From: Atriophallophorus winterbourni
Lineage: Eukaryota > Platyhelminthes > Trematoda > Plagiorchiida > Microphallidae
DNA length: 64,000 nt
Direction: 5' to 3'
NCBI GenBank assembly: GCA_013407085.1
Contig: JACCGJ010008404.1
Location: 1 to 64,000 of the forward strand
In this document: positions 54,743 to 64,000 of the stretch, piece after piece
How the letters are laid out: each line of letters starts with the position of its first letter
Numbering within the stretch: position 1 is the first letter of the stretch
Program-made: the position numbers and the translations under genes
Notes under the pieces: model-generated
Seen by the model: only the letters and a program-made list of their open reading frames with translations
Told to the model about the DNA's origin: nothing
Database searches by the model: none

Positions 54743-55640
54743 CACGATCAAGTGCTCCTTCTACTTATTTTCACGTGCTTGCAACCAGCGTATCTGCATA
54801 TATATATTTCTAATAAGACTGAGCGTAGGAGGACACAGAGTATCAGATAATTTTATCATAAGCTATGTATGTAGGTTGTGATAGACCATTTGATACACAG
54901 CACATCGAATGAGCAAGTTAAGCAATAAAATGCTCATTGAAGGTAAAAGATAGTCCATCACTTTTTCTACTAGGTTTTGCTACCTATCCCCAACTCTGTC
55001 ACCTGGGGTGACCAGGTATGAACTATGTGAATCTATATAGTGCTGTCGCGGGTAATGTTTCCCAATAAATAATTAAAGTTTTCCGCTTTATTGCCAATGT
55101 TCAGGCGCCATCATTCAAAAGATCGACGGTCAAAGGACTGTGGTACACGAACAACATAACGTAAAGGCGTGCAAATACGGTTTATTCACGCACGATTGAT
55201 GGCCTGCCATTTTTATCCATAAGTATCAAGTTTAGTTTCTCGTTTCTTCACTGATTTGACTTATTCGGATCCTGATAGTACTTTCCCAGTCATGTGTATG
55301 CAAACAGCTCGAAACCGGTATTGTGGGTGTGATGGAAATCTATGCAAATATAGATATTTGATTCACGCTCATGGGTTTGACCCAATCCAGATTTGTGTAC
55401 ATTCGATTATAAACAGTTTTGTCATGTCAGTCGTATCGTAAGGTTTATTAACATAGGTAGTTGTCCATCGCAAGCTGTAACATGCGCCAGCAGGTGATTC
55501 TCAGTTGCTCGGTAATGAGGCTTATTGTTATGTTGTACCAGAGCAGAAACCAATTAATAATTATCCGAAGCGCTGAAAAACATTACACTATAAATCACAG
55601 TTAACTAGGACAGTCCCAAGCCCGTCTGAGAAAGGAGGAG
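54743..55640. other. Intergenic, one repeat tag
   Basis: No gene was recognised. A diverged hammerhead-family copy lies around 55265-55430 and is listed separately. Confidence 0.5.
55265..55430 (+). repeat. Hammerhead-family repeat, degenerate copy
   Basis: The GGATCCTGATAGTACT leader, GCAAACAGCTCGAAACCGG, the GTGATGGAAATCTATGCAAA tag and the CTCATGGGTTTGACCCAATC block follow the family order. The CUGAUGA box has been lost, while GAAAC-CG-GUA remains at 55311-55320. Confidence 0.65.
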
Positions 55641-55965
55641 GGTTGGGCTTAGGGCTAGCAACCCTATCCCGTAAAACCTACATTGCTACGGAAACGATGA
55701 CAACAGATCCGTGGTTCGGTCATGTCTGCAGGATGGATCCCAGTTCGCATACGAAGGTAGCCATGCACTGGCATCCGCAAGGTAAACGAAAAAGGGACGG
55801 CCCAAGGAAACTTGGCGCAGAACGTTGGAACGCGAACTACATGCACAAGGATTCACGGTGCAGACGGCAACGGAAGCAGCGACAGACCGGAACCACTGGC
55901 GTGAAGTTGTCTTCGCCTCATGTGCCACCCGGCACGGAGAGGACTGAATGAAATAAATCACAGTT
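55640..55965 (+). pseudogene. RTE-like C-terminal fragment
   Basis: The frame 55643-55951 reads DPWFGHVCRMDPSSHTKVAM, HWHPQGKRKRDGPRKLGAER, then SSPHVPPGTER. It matches the common non-LTR tail pattern W.GHV.R........A..W.P.GKRKRGRP. This tail differs from the zinc-finger family at 21.8-25.7 kb, so it is a third RTE-like lineage. It is preceded by a CCCAAGCCCGTCTGAGAAAG block. Confidence 0.75.
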
Positions 55966-56510
55966 GACTAGACACTAGGCGTAGCAAGAGCTAAAGCAGA
56001 CCTTCCAGGCAAAAAGCCTTTAGCGTCTCGGACCAAAGGCAAATTAGGGTGCGGCAAAAACGAAATGTCCGACAAAATATACCGAACAGAATGAAGAATC
56101 GGAAATTCAATGAGTTTCGAAGGATATAATCAGTTTTTTGGAGAGATAATGACATTCCCCTGACACAAGATATAATCGCCTGAATAGGCGGGAACATCGA
56201 AAAATAGCGTAATAGAAACAGGGACTTGTATTTTTCGGATGCGAAGAATGTCGAATTAATTTCTACAAAGCATGCATCAGATAGCGTTTCAGACAGTTTC
56301 CACAGTACTAAGTTTCGGGTTGTTGGTGTATTGTTAATTTACATACAGTTGAGTTACATCCTGTTTCCAGTGCTATAGCGATACGTGTCAAGACGACTCA
56401 TGCGAAACATTCTTGTTTTCTACCCACTTCTACAAAGAATATCTGTAGTGCTACTAAATCTATTTACATATTATTTCCCTTATCCACACGTGGCATACAA
56501 GCGAAACTGG
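55966..56510. other. No gene recognised
   Basis: No protein, exon or repeat copy was identified. Confidence 0.5.
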
Positions 56511-56516
56511 TTTATC

Positions 56517-56640
56517 ATTCTTCCACTGTTTCAAGCGCTTGCAGGCCTGGTCGTACTACCCCTACCTGATGAATGCAAGCAGCATGAAACTGGTCGTAGG
56601 GTGCGTGGTGGAAACGCATGTAAATGAGTACTGTTTGAAA
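56517..56640 (+). repeat. Hammerhead-family repeat, single copy
   Basis: Family leader TTCTTCCACTGTTTCAAGCG, then the ribozyme at 56556-56610, then the tag GTGGAAACGCATGTAAATGAG. It is truncated on the right compared with the array units. Confidence 0.8.
56556..56610 (+). ncRNA. Type I hammerhead ribozyme, best copy in the window
   Basis: Stem I strand CCCUAC (56560-56565), CUGAUGA (56566-56572), stem II AUGC/GCAU with loop AAGCA (56573-56585), GAAA (56586-56589), C-UG-G stem III and UC (56590-56595), with predicted cleavage after 56595. GUAGGG (56596-56601) is the exact complement of the first strand. CUAC (56556-56559) can also pair with GUGG (56607-56610). Every invariant core base is present. 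The very short stem III suggests that pairs of units act together, as in other metazoan minimal type I ribozymes. Confidence 0.85.
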
Positions 56641-57790
56641 ATAAGTTGACACGAAATGCTGGTGTTGAACTTTACGGCGTCCACACATACATTGTGTGCT
56701 CATGTTTGTTTGTTTGTATCAACGGTGGCTTCAAAGGTCATACTTTGAGCTTTAATGCTCCATAATGAATAGGACAATCTAATGATTCGCTTTTGGAGTT
56801 ACCTGACCTTAAGTCACCAATTTCACACTGTACACAGTCGAAGTTATTGATGCACATCACAAACGAGATCGTAGAATATGCCATGAAGTAGCACACGAAA
56901 TGGAACATTTCTCCCGTTTCATGTTTACATCTTTTCAAAGTTCCGTTTTAAAGTCACGCACATCTTGGGAGACACTTGCAACTACGCAGAATCGTCCTCA
57001 ATAATTCTGGTCTCTGATTTCCCAGTGCACTTCAACACCTACATATAGTACGTATTCTATTTCCATTAAAATGGACTTTTCATTATCCAATACCCAATCG
57101 CCTTTCATTTCAAGAAGATAAACATACAAGCTCTTTGCTTTTGAGACGAAGCTAAAATCATGATCATAATTCAAAAGTGTAATGATTTTTTTAAGAATAG
57201 AATTCCCGCATATGACGATATACGAAATTCGACGCTCTCAATCACTGCTGATAAAAACGGCAAATTTTCGAGCGAGTAAAATCTCGATACGATATTAGCC
57301 AGAATGCCGGTTCGTTAGCTCAATAACCAGCTCCAATTTGCCACGAAAATTAGCGAACTACCGATTCCCGTAGTCACGCAGTGTTGGGTGTGAATAGTTT
57401 TCCATTATTCCGATTTTGACTCGCTTCCTAATTTGACGAACGGTGTCTGCGTTGGCGGCACACGAAAGCAGTGCCACTTCGCATGCATTTGCAAATGTTA
57501 TCACTGCTAATTGGTAGCGAGCGCGCTCGTGGAATTCGATGGCATGTTGGCTCTGATGCCAAATGTCGACCACGTCAGCTGCGAAGCAAACGTGTCAAAC
57601 AACAAACGATGAAATTCAAACGCGTAATCACCGATGACAGATTGAGGAAATATATCGAAGTTTTTTTAAGCTTGAAGCAGTGGTGATTGATAATGTGGAT
57701 ATTTTTAAGGTTTGGTTGACATTGAACGCTTTGAAATCAAACCCTATTAATTGAAAACAATAAGCGATAGAAATTAAATGATACTATGGT
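56641..57790. other. No gene recognised
   Basis: No exon, repeat family or RNA gene was identified in this stretch. Confidence 0.5.
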
Positions 57791-57794
57791 TATG

Positions 57795-58035
57795 CGAAGA
57801 AATTTGAGTGCAGTCGGTTAGAGTAGTTTTGGGTAACGTTTCACTTCTGAGACAGAAGCTTTGTCAAATCAGTGGTTGGGGGTTTGACTATTACTTAATC
57901 ATGTTCCCTGTCCTGACTATCAACCTTGGTCTGACGAAGCTTCTGTGTCAGAAGTGAAACGTTACCTAAAACTGCTCTAGCCGATTGCACTCAAATTTCT
58001 TTGCATTATGAATACACGATCGGTCCCAAACATAT
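57795..58035. repeat. Hairpin repeat arranged as an inverted pair
   Basis: The left arm (57795-57870) is the reverse complement of the right arm (57925-58010): GCGAAGAAATTTGAGTGCA...GTTTCACTTCTGAGACAGAA against TTCTGTGTCAGAAGTGAAAC...TGCACTCAAATTTCTTTGC. Single copies lie at 37.2 and 62.4 kb, so this one was duplicated in inverted orientation. Confidence 0.85.
57925..57970 (+). ncRNA. Hammerhead-like core with palindromic ACGU (tentative)
   Basis: GGU (57928-57930), CUGACGA (57931-57937, fits CUGANGA), a hairpin with CUUCUG/CAGAAG stem and UGU loop (57940-57954), GAAA (57956-57959), then C-GUU and ACC (57964-57966), complementary to GGU. There is no loop between C15.2 and G16.2, so cleavage would need two molecules pairing through ACGU. 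This is suggestive, not established. Confidence 0.35.
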
Positions 58036-59072
58036 TTCAATCGATTGCTGATACTATGGTTAATAATTAAAAAGTCAAGGTTAATTATTGCCAGACGAAT
58101 TCCGTCTGACTGGAGATGAAATAGGATGTTGTTAGGACAGTTCATCGACGTCGCAATGACGGTTTAGCACGTTTCAGCACTGAGTTATTTTCAACGAAAT
58201 TTCTTTCGAATCGACTCGTCCCTAACGTTTTTGGCATTAATAATCCATTCACCTGGGCATGTATCGCTTTCCTTACGGTTAGAGGTCGCAATCAAGTTCT
58301 CAATGATCAAAGGGCGGATGTGCCATCATGCAATACTTCCGTGTTTGACAGATAGCACGGCGCGAACCTGAATTACCATTGGTACTAAGCTACATTTGAA
58401 CACGCACTGTGGTTCGCCTTTTTCTTAACTATGTATGTTTACACCACGGCAAATAGGACACTACCTTGGTGCACGAGTAATTTACGATTTTTCCGGGATC
58501 CACGTTTGTGATTTCACAGATGAATAATTACCAGCAGACTGTGATTTGAAATTCTTCAGCAAAATGCCTATTTCGTAAAAAAAACCAACCGTTCAGGCCA
58601 CATAATTATGCTGTAGGGGATGTAAGCATCACAATATATGCAGTAACACTGTTCCGCATTGATATTTCTAACACCAATGCGAGCAATTATAGATAATAGT
58701 TCACTATAGAAGCAACATCCCCAGCTGGACCCTAACGGTAAGATTACCCAGACCTCATGATAAGATACGCTTTCAGGTTTGAACAAACTAGAGCAGTGTT
58801 ACGATGAAAATAAAATCGATTAAATCCGTTTCAAAATTACTATGAGTATAGGATTCATAGAAGAAAGAGACCAAGTGTCGATAGGCAGAAACATGAACAG
58901 AAGATACTATGATCAAAAAATAAATGGAAGAACACGAGACTGGAAAAGGTTGACTAGAGGAATCGTGATAAATGGTATTTGGTATAACAAAAGAAACGCA
59001 CACGTCAGTGAACAACCTAAATTACTAAAAGTATAGGATTGAGAACTGAGAAAAAAGCGAGGCAATCAACCC
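58036..59072. other. No gene recognised
   Basis: AT-rich, with no recognised protein or repeat family. Confidence 0.5.
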
Positions 59073-59387
59073 TAGTGTCCAGAACGAATACAACTGGACC
59101 GTTTGATGGCAAGCGGTTCTGATTTCAAGTCAGCCATGATTGCGGAAAAGTCGGACAAACGCTGATAGTCTTGATCCTCTGTAGAGAAGTGGCCATCAAC
59201 GGGGAGAGGACATTGTCGAGCAGCTGGCGGGTCACATTCTGCCGCATGTTCCGATCCCGAGCGAGCATCCGTTGGACAAAACGAGGGATTCTCTGCCGAT
59301 TTCGGCAAACGGAGTGCGCATGGCAGCATCTCAGGCATGACAGTCAAATGTAAAACCAGGCAGGAAAGAGAAGGCCATTCTTTATCG
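59073..59387 (-). CDS. Unassigned open stretch, possible terminal exon
   Basis: On the minus strand an acceptor-like CTGTTCACCTTTCTGCAG precedes an open frame of about 104 codons starting GLDKEWPSLSCLVLHL, passing SAENPSFCPTDARSGSEHAA, and ending DLKSEPLAIKRSSCIRSG, His, stop. The stretch is visibly more GC-rich than its surroundings, which suggests coding sequence or a foreign piece. No domain was recognised and no AATAAA follows on that strand within about 300 bases. It could equally be a transposon fragment. Confidence 0.3.
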
Positions 59388-59389
59388 AG

Positions 59390-60495
59390 ACCCTGCAGAA
59401 AGGTGAACAGATGTCACATTGAAAGGTATGAAATCATGTTGCTGAAGTCAGGCAGTGTCATACAATTATACACCGCAGATGCATCAGGTTACCAGTTATG
59501 TATAGGCAGATTACTATTTTTTAAAAATGATGTTGGCTCATTAAACTTGCTAACTTACTCACAATCATAAACAGCTAAGTAACGATTCGACCATGGATGT
59601 GGGCATGATACCACAATCCAAGAGCCTGACGGCGTCGCACAGATATGGAGCGTATGTGAAACAAAGGCTGCCAAATTACCCAGGCCTACACATATATAAG
59701 CAAGGGATGAGGGCAGGTAGGCGACTATGAATTTTCCCAAACAGCTCTTTGTCAGTGGCACTGTATCTAGACCTGAGCAAACCAGCGGCATCTTAGACAC
59801 GTACAGTTTATGACTGGAAGCATATAACCTGAAATCACAAAACTGAAGTGTGACAAAATTCAACTCTTTATACGCAGAACTTGCTGAACAAAATAATCAA
59901 AATCACTCCGTTATATCAAGGACGAAATCGTAACTCTTATAGGCTTTGCCAAGGACAAAGAAGTATTGTCCTTTGTTAAAAATTAAAACGACGTTTCTTA
60001 AAAATCATAAACAGGCAAACGTATGGAAATCGATTTCAAAAAACATGGAAAAAAGTACGCATATCTGGAAACATCAAAATAATTGAATCGCTAACGGTAA
60101 CGGATTTGCAACATTTAGCATATTGCTGGAAAAGATGCGTGGATACGACAATCGCATTTCACAATAACAGATGCAGTGTGATAAGTGCTTTGCTGTCAAT
60201 ACTAATATTAAAACATAAATCAATAATATTCTAGAAGTATTTATTATCAATGTTTCTGTTAGGAATCCTTGTGAAAGTGTTTTGACAATTTACCCCGATT
60301 CGCTGATTCCATCCGTTGGAGAATCAAACGAAATTCTTTACGAAATGAAAAAGGATTTGAGACTACTTTATGAAATTAAGTAGATGAAATTATTGTTTAA
60401 AGGGGTCGTGTACGTCGCGAACTTAACTTGAATAAAACAGGCGGGAAAATAAGCGGTCACAATGAAATCAAAATTGCGCTGAAGCAAGTATGATA
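59390..60495. other. No gene recognised
   Basis: One 102-codon minus-strand frame (59863-59555) is open but matches nothing recognised and has no splice or repeat support. Confidence 0.45.
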
Positions 60496-60499
60496 GAGT

Positions 60500-61690
60500 T
60501 TGAGTGCATCATAATCATTACAGACAGCATTACACAGGTAGCATGTACCTAATGCTTAACTGCCACACAACCATGAAAAAGTAAAATCCTAAAAGATGGG
60601 GAAGGGTGGGACTTAAATAGCTACGGATTCTATAGAAGAGTAAGCACAAACAAACCTGGAAGAGATGCCTACACCTCGAATGGAACATGCATTGAGACAA
60701 GTTTCGTAAACCACTAGAGCGACATCAGCATGACAGCTTACATGCGGTTTTCACTGTCATGCATCATAGCAAGCTTTTTCGTCACTCCGCTTGAAAATAT
60801 ACAAGGTTAAGCAAACACTCCAAGAAGAAGCTCAGTGAAAGACCGCCATCGAACACGGTTTCTGGACATACCCTGAAGTGTAACTAGCCATTGCGATATC
60901 TGATCGTGAGGACACCAGCATGGAAGATGCGCTGCGCCAACTTTGGAAAGGTTACTAGTAAGGGTTTTTAACTACCTATGACATGTAGCGGTTTGGCAAC
61001 ACCGAGATTTACGCCAATCAGGATGTGGCGTCGCATAAAGAATCCGTTTCGGAAGTCGTAGGATCGACATCCGTAAAACGTAACCCAACCAGCGTAACCT
61101 ATGCAGGTTGATCTGCTTCTCTATATCAACATTAATACCGAACAACTTAATTCAGAGAGCATCGGTGTGATTGTAACAGCTAACTCGTAGAATGTTGTGG
61201 AGACATCGGTTGTCAAATACTTGGAGATGCTGAATGTGTTCTTTACGTAAGGTCCAGGTTTCGCACTCATACAATAACAGACAGAACTGTCGCTGTATAG
61301 ACCCTACCCCTGAGTAACAGAGACAGTCCTTTCCGGCGCCAGAAGCGACCTAGGTTGCGGAATGATACGGTCGCATTAGAGATGCGTGGTGAGACCTCTT
61401 CGTCTAACGATGCAGAATTATTGATACAACTACCGAGATACGTGAAACGAACCACCATTTCAAGCGCCTGATTGTCAAGGAATAAAGTGCAGTTTGATAA
61501 GTCGATGTCCTGCAGCAGGACACGGCACTTAGAGAGTGCAAAACTCATTCCAAATGCGGGCACAATAATAACTAGCTTGTACAGTATCGCCCGTCCGATA
61601 CAGATGGTTTTTTGAAGGGAACGCGAATCGAATACACCCAAATGTATGATGGACAAGGAAGCGGTCTGCGTGCTCAACTTAAACTGAAAT
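60500..61690 (-). mobile_element. RTE-like non-LTR retrotransposon, 3' fragment
   Basis: Minus-strand counterpart of 13735-14845. The frame 61677-61267 reads PAFGMSFALSKCRVLLQDID, VRFTYLGSCINNSASLDEEV, RISNATVSFRNLGRFWRRKG and LLLRGRVYTATV. The frame then shifts. The 3' untranslated part and tail end near 60500 with a TGTAATGATTATGATG-like repeat. It is 5'-truncated and shares the same truncation region as the other copy. Confidence 0.85.
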
Positions 61691-62000
61691 CACGTCACGT
61701 GTCGTGAACCTCCACTTAATTTCAAACCATAGATATTGGTTAAAAAGGTTATTTGCGGCATTTCAATGTTCACAAAAAGCAATGTTTTGATCGAGATGGA
61801 AGAAAGCGGTTTAGTGATACGCCACAAAGAGGAAGCTTAACAGCTGAAACTCAAATTCAGCCACTTGACCTGCTCATGTGCTTCTACTCTGCTAGATTGC
61901 CGTTTGGACATGTACGAGCCTGAACCAGTTAGGATACAATTTACCGCTCTAGGCGCGTATAGCTTATCAAGTTTCCCTATTCTTCGTGATCTTAATTCCG
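61691..62000. other. No gene recognised
   Basis: No protein, exon or repeat copy was identified. Confidence 0.5.
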
Positions 62001-62080
62001 TCACAATTGTATGATAGTCAAGTGTTTACTTCCTTGATTGTCACAATTGTATGATAGTCAAGTGTTTACTTCCTTGATTG
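62001..62080 (+). repeat. Exact 40-bp tandem duplication
   Basis: 62001-62040 and 62041-62080 are identical, beginning TCACAATTGTATGATAGTCA and ending TCCTTGATTG. Identity suggests a very recent duplication or an assembly artefact. Confidence 0.97.
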
Positions 62081-62284
62081 ATGATGGTGATAATCAGGGG
62101 CGAGCAATTACATCGTACACTCACTACAGACAAGCGCACAGAACCAGTGTGACGTGAGAAATTATGTAAATTATGATTTCTCCGAGCGTGCGTTATACTT
62201 GGTGAATCCGTTGACCGCAGGGTCACGCGATTGGGACAATGTTAGCCTGCCAAACGGGGACCCAAAAGATAAACCGTGTTTGTC

Positions 62285-62380
62285 GTTTCACAAATTTCAA
62301 GACACACTTCATTGCATTCCACTCATCCTAAATAATGAGTGCAAACGACACGAAAATAAAGCGAGTTGTATTTTTTATAA
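62285..62380 (+). repeat. Hammerhead-family repeat, heavily decayed
   Basis: TTTCAAGACACACTTCATTG, then CTAAATAATGA-GTG-CAAACGA-CAC-GAAAA at 62328-62356. Stem II GUG/CAC and GAAA are kept, but the CUGAUGA box reads AAUAAUGA and no cleavage triplet is seen. Confidence 0.45.
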
Positions 62381-62525
62381 TGCAAAGAAATTTGAGTGCA
62401 ATCGGTTAGAGTAGTTTTTGGGTAACGTTTCACTTCTGACACAGAAGCTTCGTCAGACCAAGGGTGATAGTCAGGACAGGGAACATGATTAAGTAGTAGT
62501 CAACTCACCACTACTTATTTGACCT
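62380..62525 (-). repeat. Hairpin repeat, single well-preserved copy
   Basis: Reverse complement of the repeat at 57.9 kb. On the minus strand: ACCCTTGGT, CTGACGA (62456-62450), hairpin CTTCTG-TGT-CAGAAG, GAAAC (62431-62427), GTT, ACC. The flanks TAATCATGTTCCCTGTCCTG and TGCACTCAAATTTCTTTGC are preserved. Confidence 0.85.
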
Positions 62526-62699
62526 TAACGCTAAACAGCCTACAGTACGCCTACGGTGTGCCACGTCTCATGGGAATGACCAGGATTAGTGGTCGATTTT
62601 TGTACTAGTGTGTATCTATGTCAATCCAATACAAGTGAACACGGTCAATGTCGGTTGACACAGCGTCCAACATGCGTAAAAGTACATAACTAACGGTAT

Positions 62700-62885
62700 G
62701 GTATGATGGTATGAAAGCACAAGCCTGATCCAGGCAAAGTGCCGCACAGTCAGAGACTGCATGTGGGCTAAGTTAATGTCAGGTTTCCGAGGCCTAGACA
62801 GATATGAGGAAGGAAAAAGAACAGAAAATGATAGTGAGGCCGCAGCCTGTTTCAGCATGCAGCTCACTACCACTGGCCAATCAAT
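62700..62885 (+). repeat. Dispersed repeat, copy 2
   Basis: Same family as 11995-12180: GCCTGATCCAGGCAAAGTGC, CGCACAGTCAGAGACTGCA, GTCAGGTTTCCGAGGCCTAG and CATGCAGCTCA. Confidence 0.7.
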
Positions 62886-63144
62886 TTAGCACGGTGTTAG
62901 CCGCACAGCACGAAGTACTGCACGATTGCACATCCGTGCCGGGGGTAAGGTAAGGGTAAGCTATTTTTGAAGGAAAACAAAAATCTAATTAACTAGTAGG
63001 TATAATGTGAATAACAACTATTTACCTTCGCATCAGTGCCGAGCGCCAGATTGTGGAGATTTCTGCCCATCCACCTTATTAACCACCAGTCGACCTGCAT
63101 AGGTCCCAAACATATTCCAATCGATCGAGTTGTATTTTTATTTC

Positions 63145-63240
63145 TCATAAGGCCTTAGGCCTGGATATCCTGACAGCATTATTGCCCACGTGCAGTCTAT
63201 GACAGGGCAGCAATTTGCCTGGATCAGTATGTGATTTCAT
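63145..63240 (-). repeat. Dispersed repeat, copy 3 (partial, opposite strand)
   Basis: The reverse complement reads ACTGATCCAGGCAAATTGCT, CATAGACTGCACGTGGGC and GTCAGGATATCCAGGCCTAA, matching the first half of the family. Confidence 0.65.
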
Positions 63241-63244
63241 ACAT

Positions 63245-64000
63245 CATACATCTACATTTCAGTTACCGATTCAAATAGTTGTTCGGGCAGTGTTGATTTC
63301 AATGAAGACTCTCAGTGATGACCTGGTTCAGACGATAATTTTAATCTAGAAATATTTCCTCTGTAGATCATCACAATTAAAACCGCACGACAAAGCACCA
63401 ATGTACTTGCCTCAAGAAGGAAAGAAGATGGTAAAAAACGGCTGGTTTGAGTTGCGCAGTGGTAACACAAGTGTAGAAACGATGCTGGTGAAGACAACGT
63501 GTTGGTTTTAGTGATTTTGACACATTGCAGTCCAACGCAACACAATTGATGGCTCTCCACTGATCCCACCGAATTAGTGAATTTCAAATTAAGGGAAATC
63601 GGGGATTCGAAATAATTATAGGTACGTGTGTGGATTTTCGTAGAACCTTAAATTACAACATGATCTGCTCGACCATAAGGTACCTGACACGGCACAGTTT
63701 TATCTGTTACATTAATAAATTGTAGAACGCCAACCTGTTCGATTGAAATAATGCGTTTTCGCAGTAGCAAGCGTATTCTTGGTAGGGGGTCACAAGTATA
63801 AAATACCCGAAAGGCAGAGATTGTTGAGATGCGCAAATAGCTAAATGTGTTGCGTGGAGGTACGATTTAATGGCTTCCACAATCAACTGGCGAGTGTGAC
63901 AATTAATCTCGTTCTCTTTTGTTTATTTTAGCTAGCACAGCTCCCTCCCCTTGGCCTGTGTATTCCGCCACACACTTAGTGGTCCGCTAAATGTAATTGA
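63245..64000. other. No gene recognised
   Basis: Open frames are short on both strands, with no recognisable protein or splice pattern. Confidence 0.45.

Noticed and set aside
59555..59863. 102-codon minus-strand frame
   Set aside because: No recognised domain, no splice-consistent extension and no repeat match. Left unannotated.
62421..62480. Hairpin repeat read as a type III hammerhead
   Set aside because: ACCCUUGGU could form a stem I hairpin before CUGACGA, but the strand 5' of it has no complement to the bases after GAAA, so stem III cannot close.
1..64000. CRISPR arrays, bacterial operons, tRNA or rRNA genes
   Set aside because: None seen. The repeats are retrotransposon-derived or ribozyme-type, and genes have spliceosomal introns. 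No convincing tRNA cloverleaf was found by eye, but a covariance-model scan would be needed to exclude one.

Overview
The window reads as nuclear DNA of a flatworm, most likely a digenean trematode. It is moderately AT-rich and has one large intron-rich gene. The rest is mostly decayed retrotransposons of families common in flukes: CR1-like and RTE-like non-LTR elements, a BEL/Pao LTR element and Ty3/gypsy fragments. It also carries repeats with hammerhead ribozyme motifs, as in schistosome SM-alpha DNA. The species cannot be named from sequence alone.

Layout. 1-829: no gene, one degenerate tandem repeat. 830-4996: two CR1-like elements on the minus strand, head to tail. 4997-7923: an LTR element with nearly identical LTRs, a 5-bp target duplication, a BEL/Pao-type gag frame with two stops, and no pol. 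8640-10745: CR1 and gypsy gag fragments. 11372-54601: a plus-strand gene of about 43 kb with at least 13 coding exons. 54700-64000: intergenic sequence with RTE fragments, hammerhead-type repeats, two other repeat families and one unassigned candidate exon.

The host gene is a homologue of the RIPOR (FAM65) family, Rho-GTPase-interacting cell polarity regulators. The assignment rests on matches spread over seven exons: the N-terminal 'LKxGL' segment, a coiled-coil piece, the 'IEAQ...F...GVSG' and 'KQIWD...F' blocks, a CE...D..G..W exon, the 'WETFNFLED' block, and C-terminal helical repeats. Splice phases agree from exon 1 to the stop. The joined exons give about 1,450 residues, and about 17 residues expected between exons 5 and 6 were not found.

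The introns hold most of the repeats. The most interesting signal is a family of roughly 225-231 bp repeats whose units carry type I hammerhead ribozyme cores with a very short stem III. Three head-to-tail units lie in intron 11 and single units elsewhere. This is the layout expected of retrozymes or SM-alpha-like elements. A second dispersed repeat (37.2, 47.1, 57.8 and 62.4 kb) also has a hammerhead-like core with a palindromic ACGU in place of stem III.
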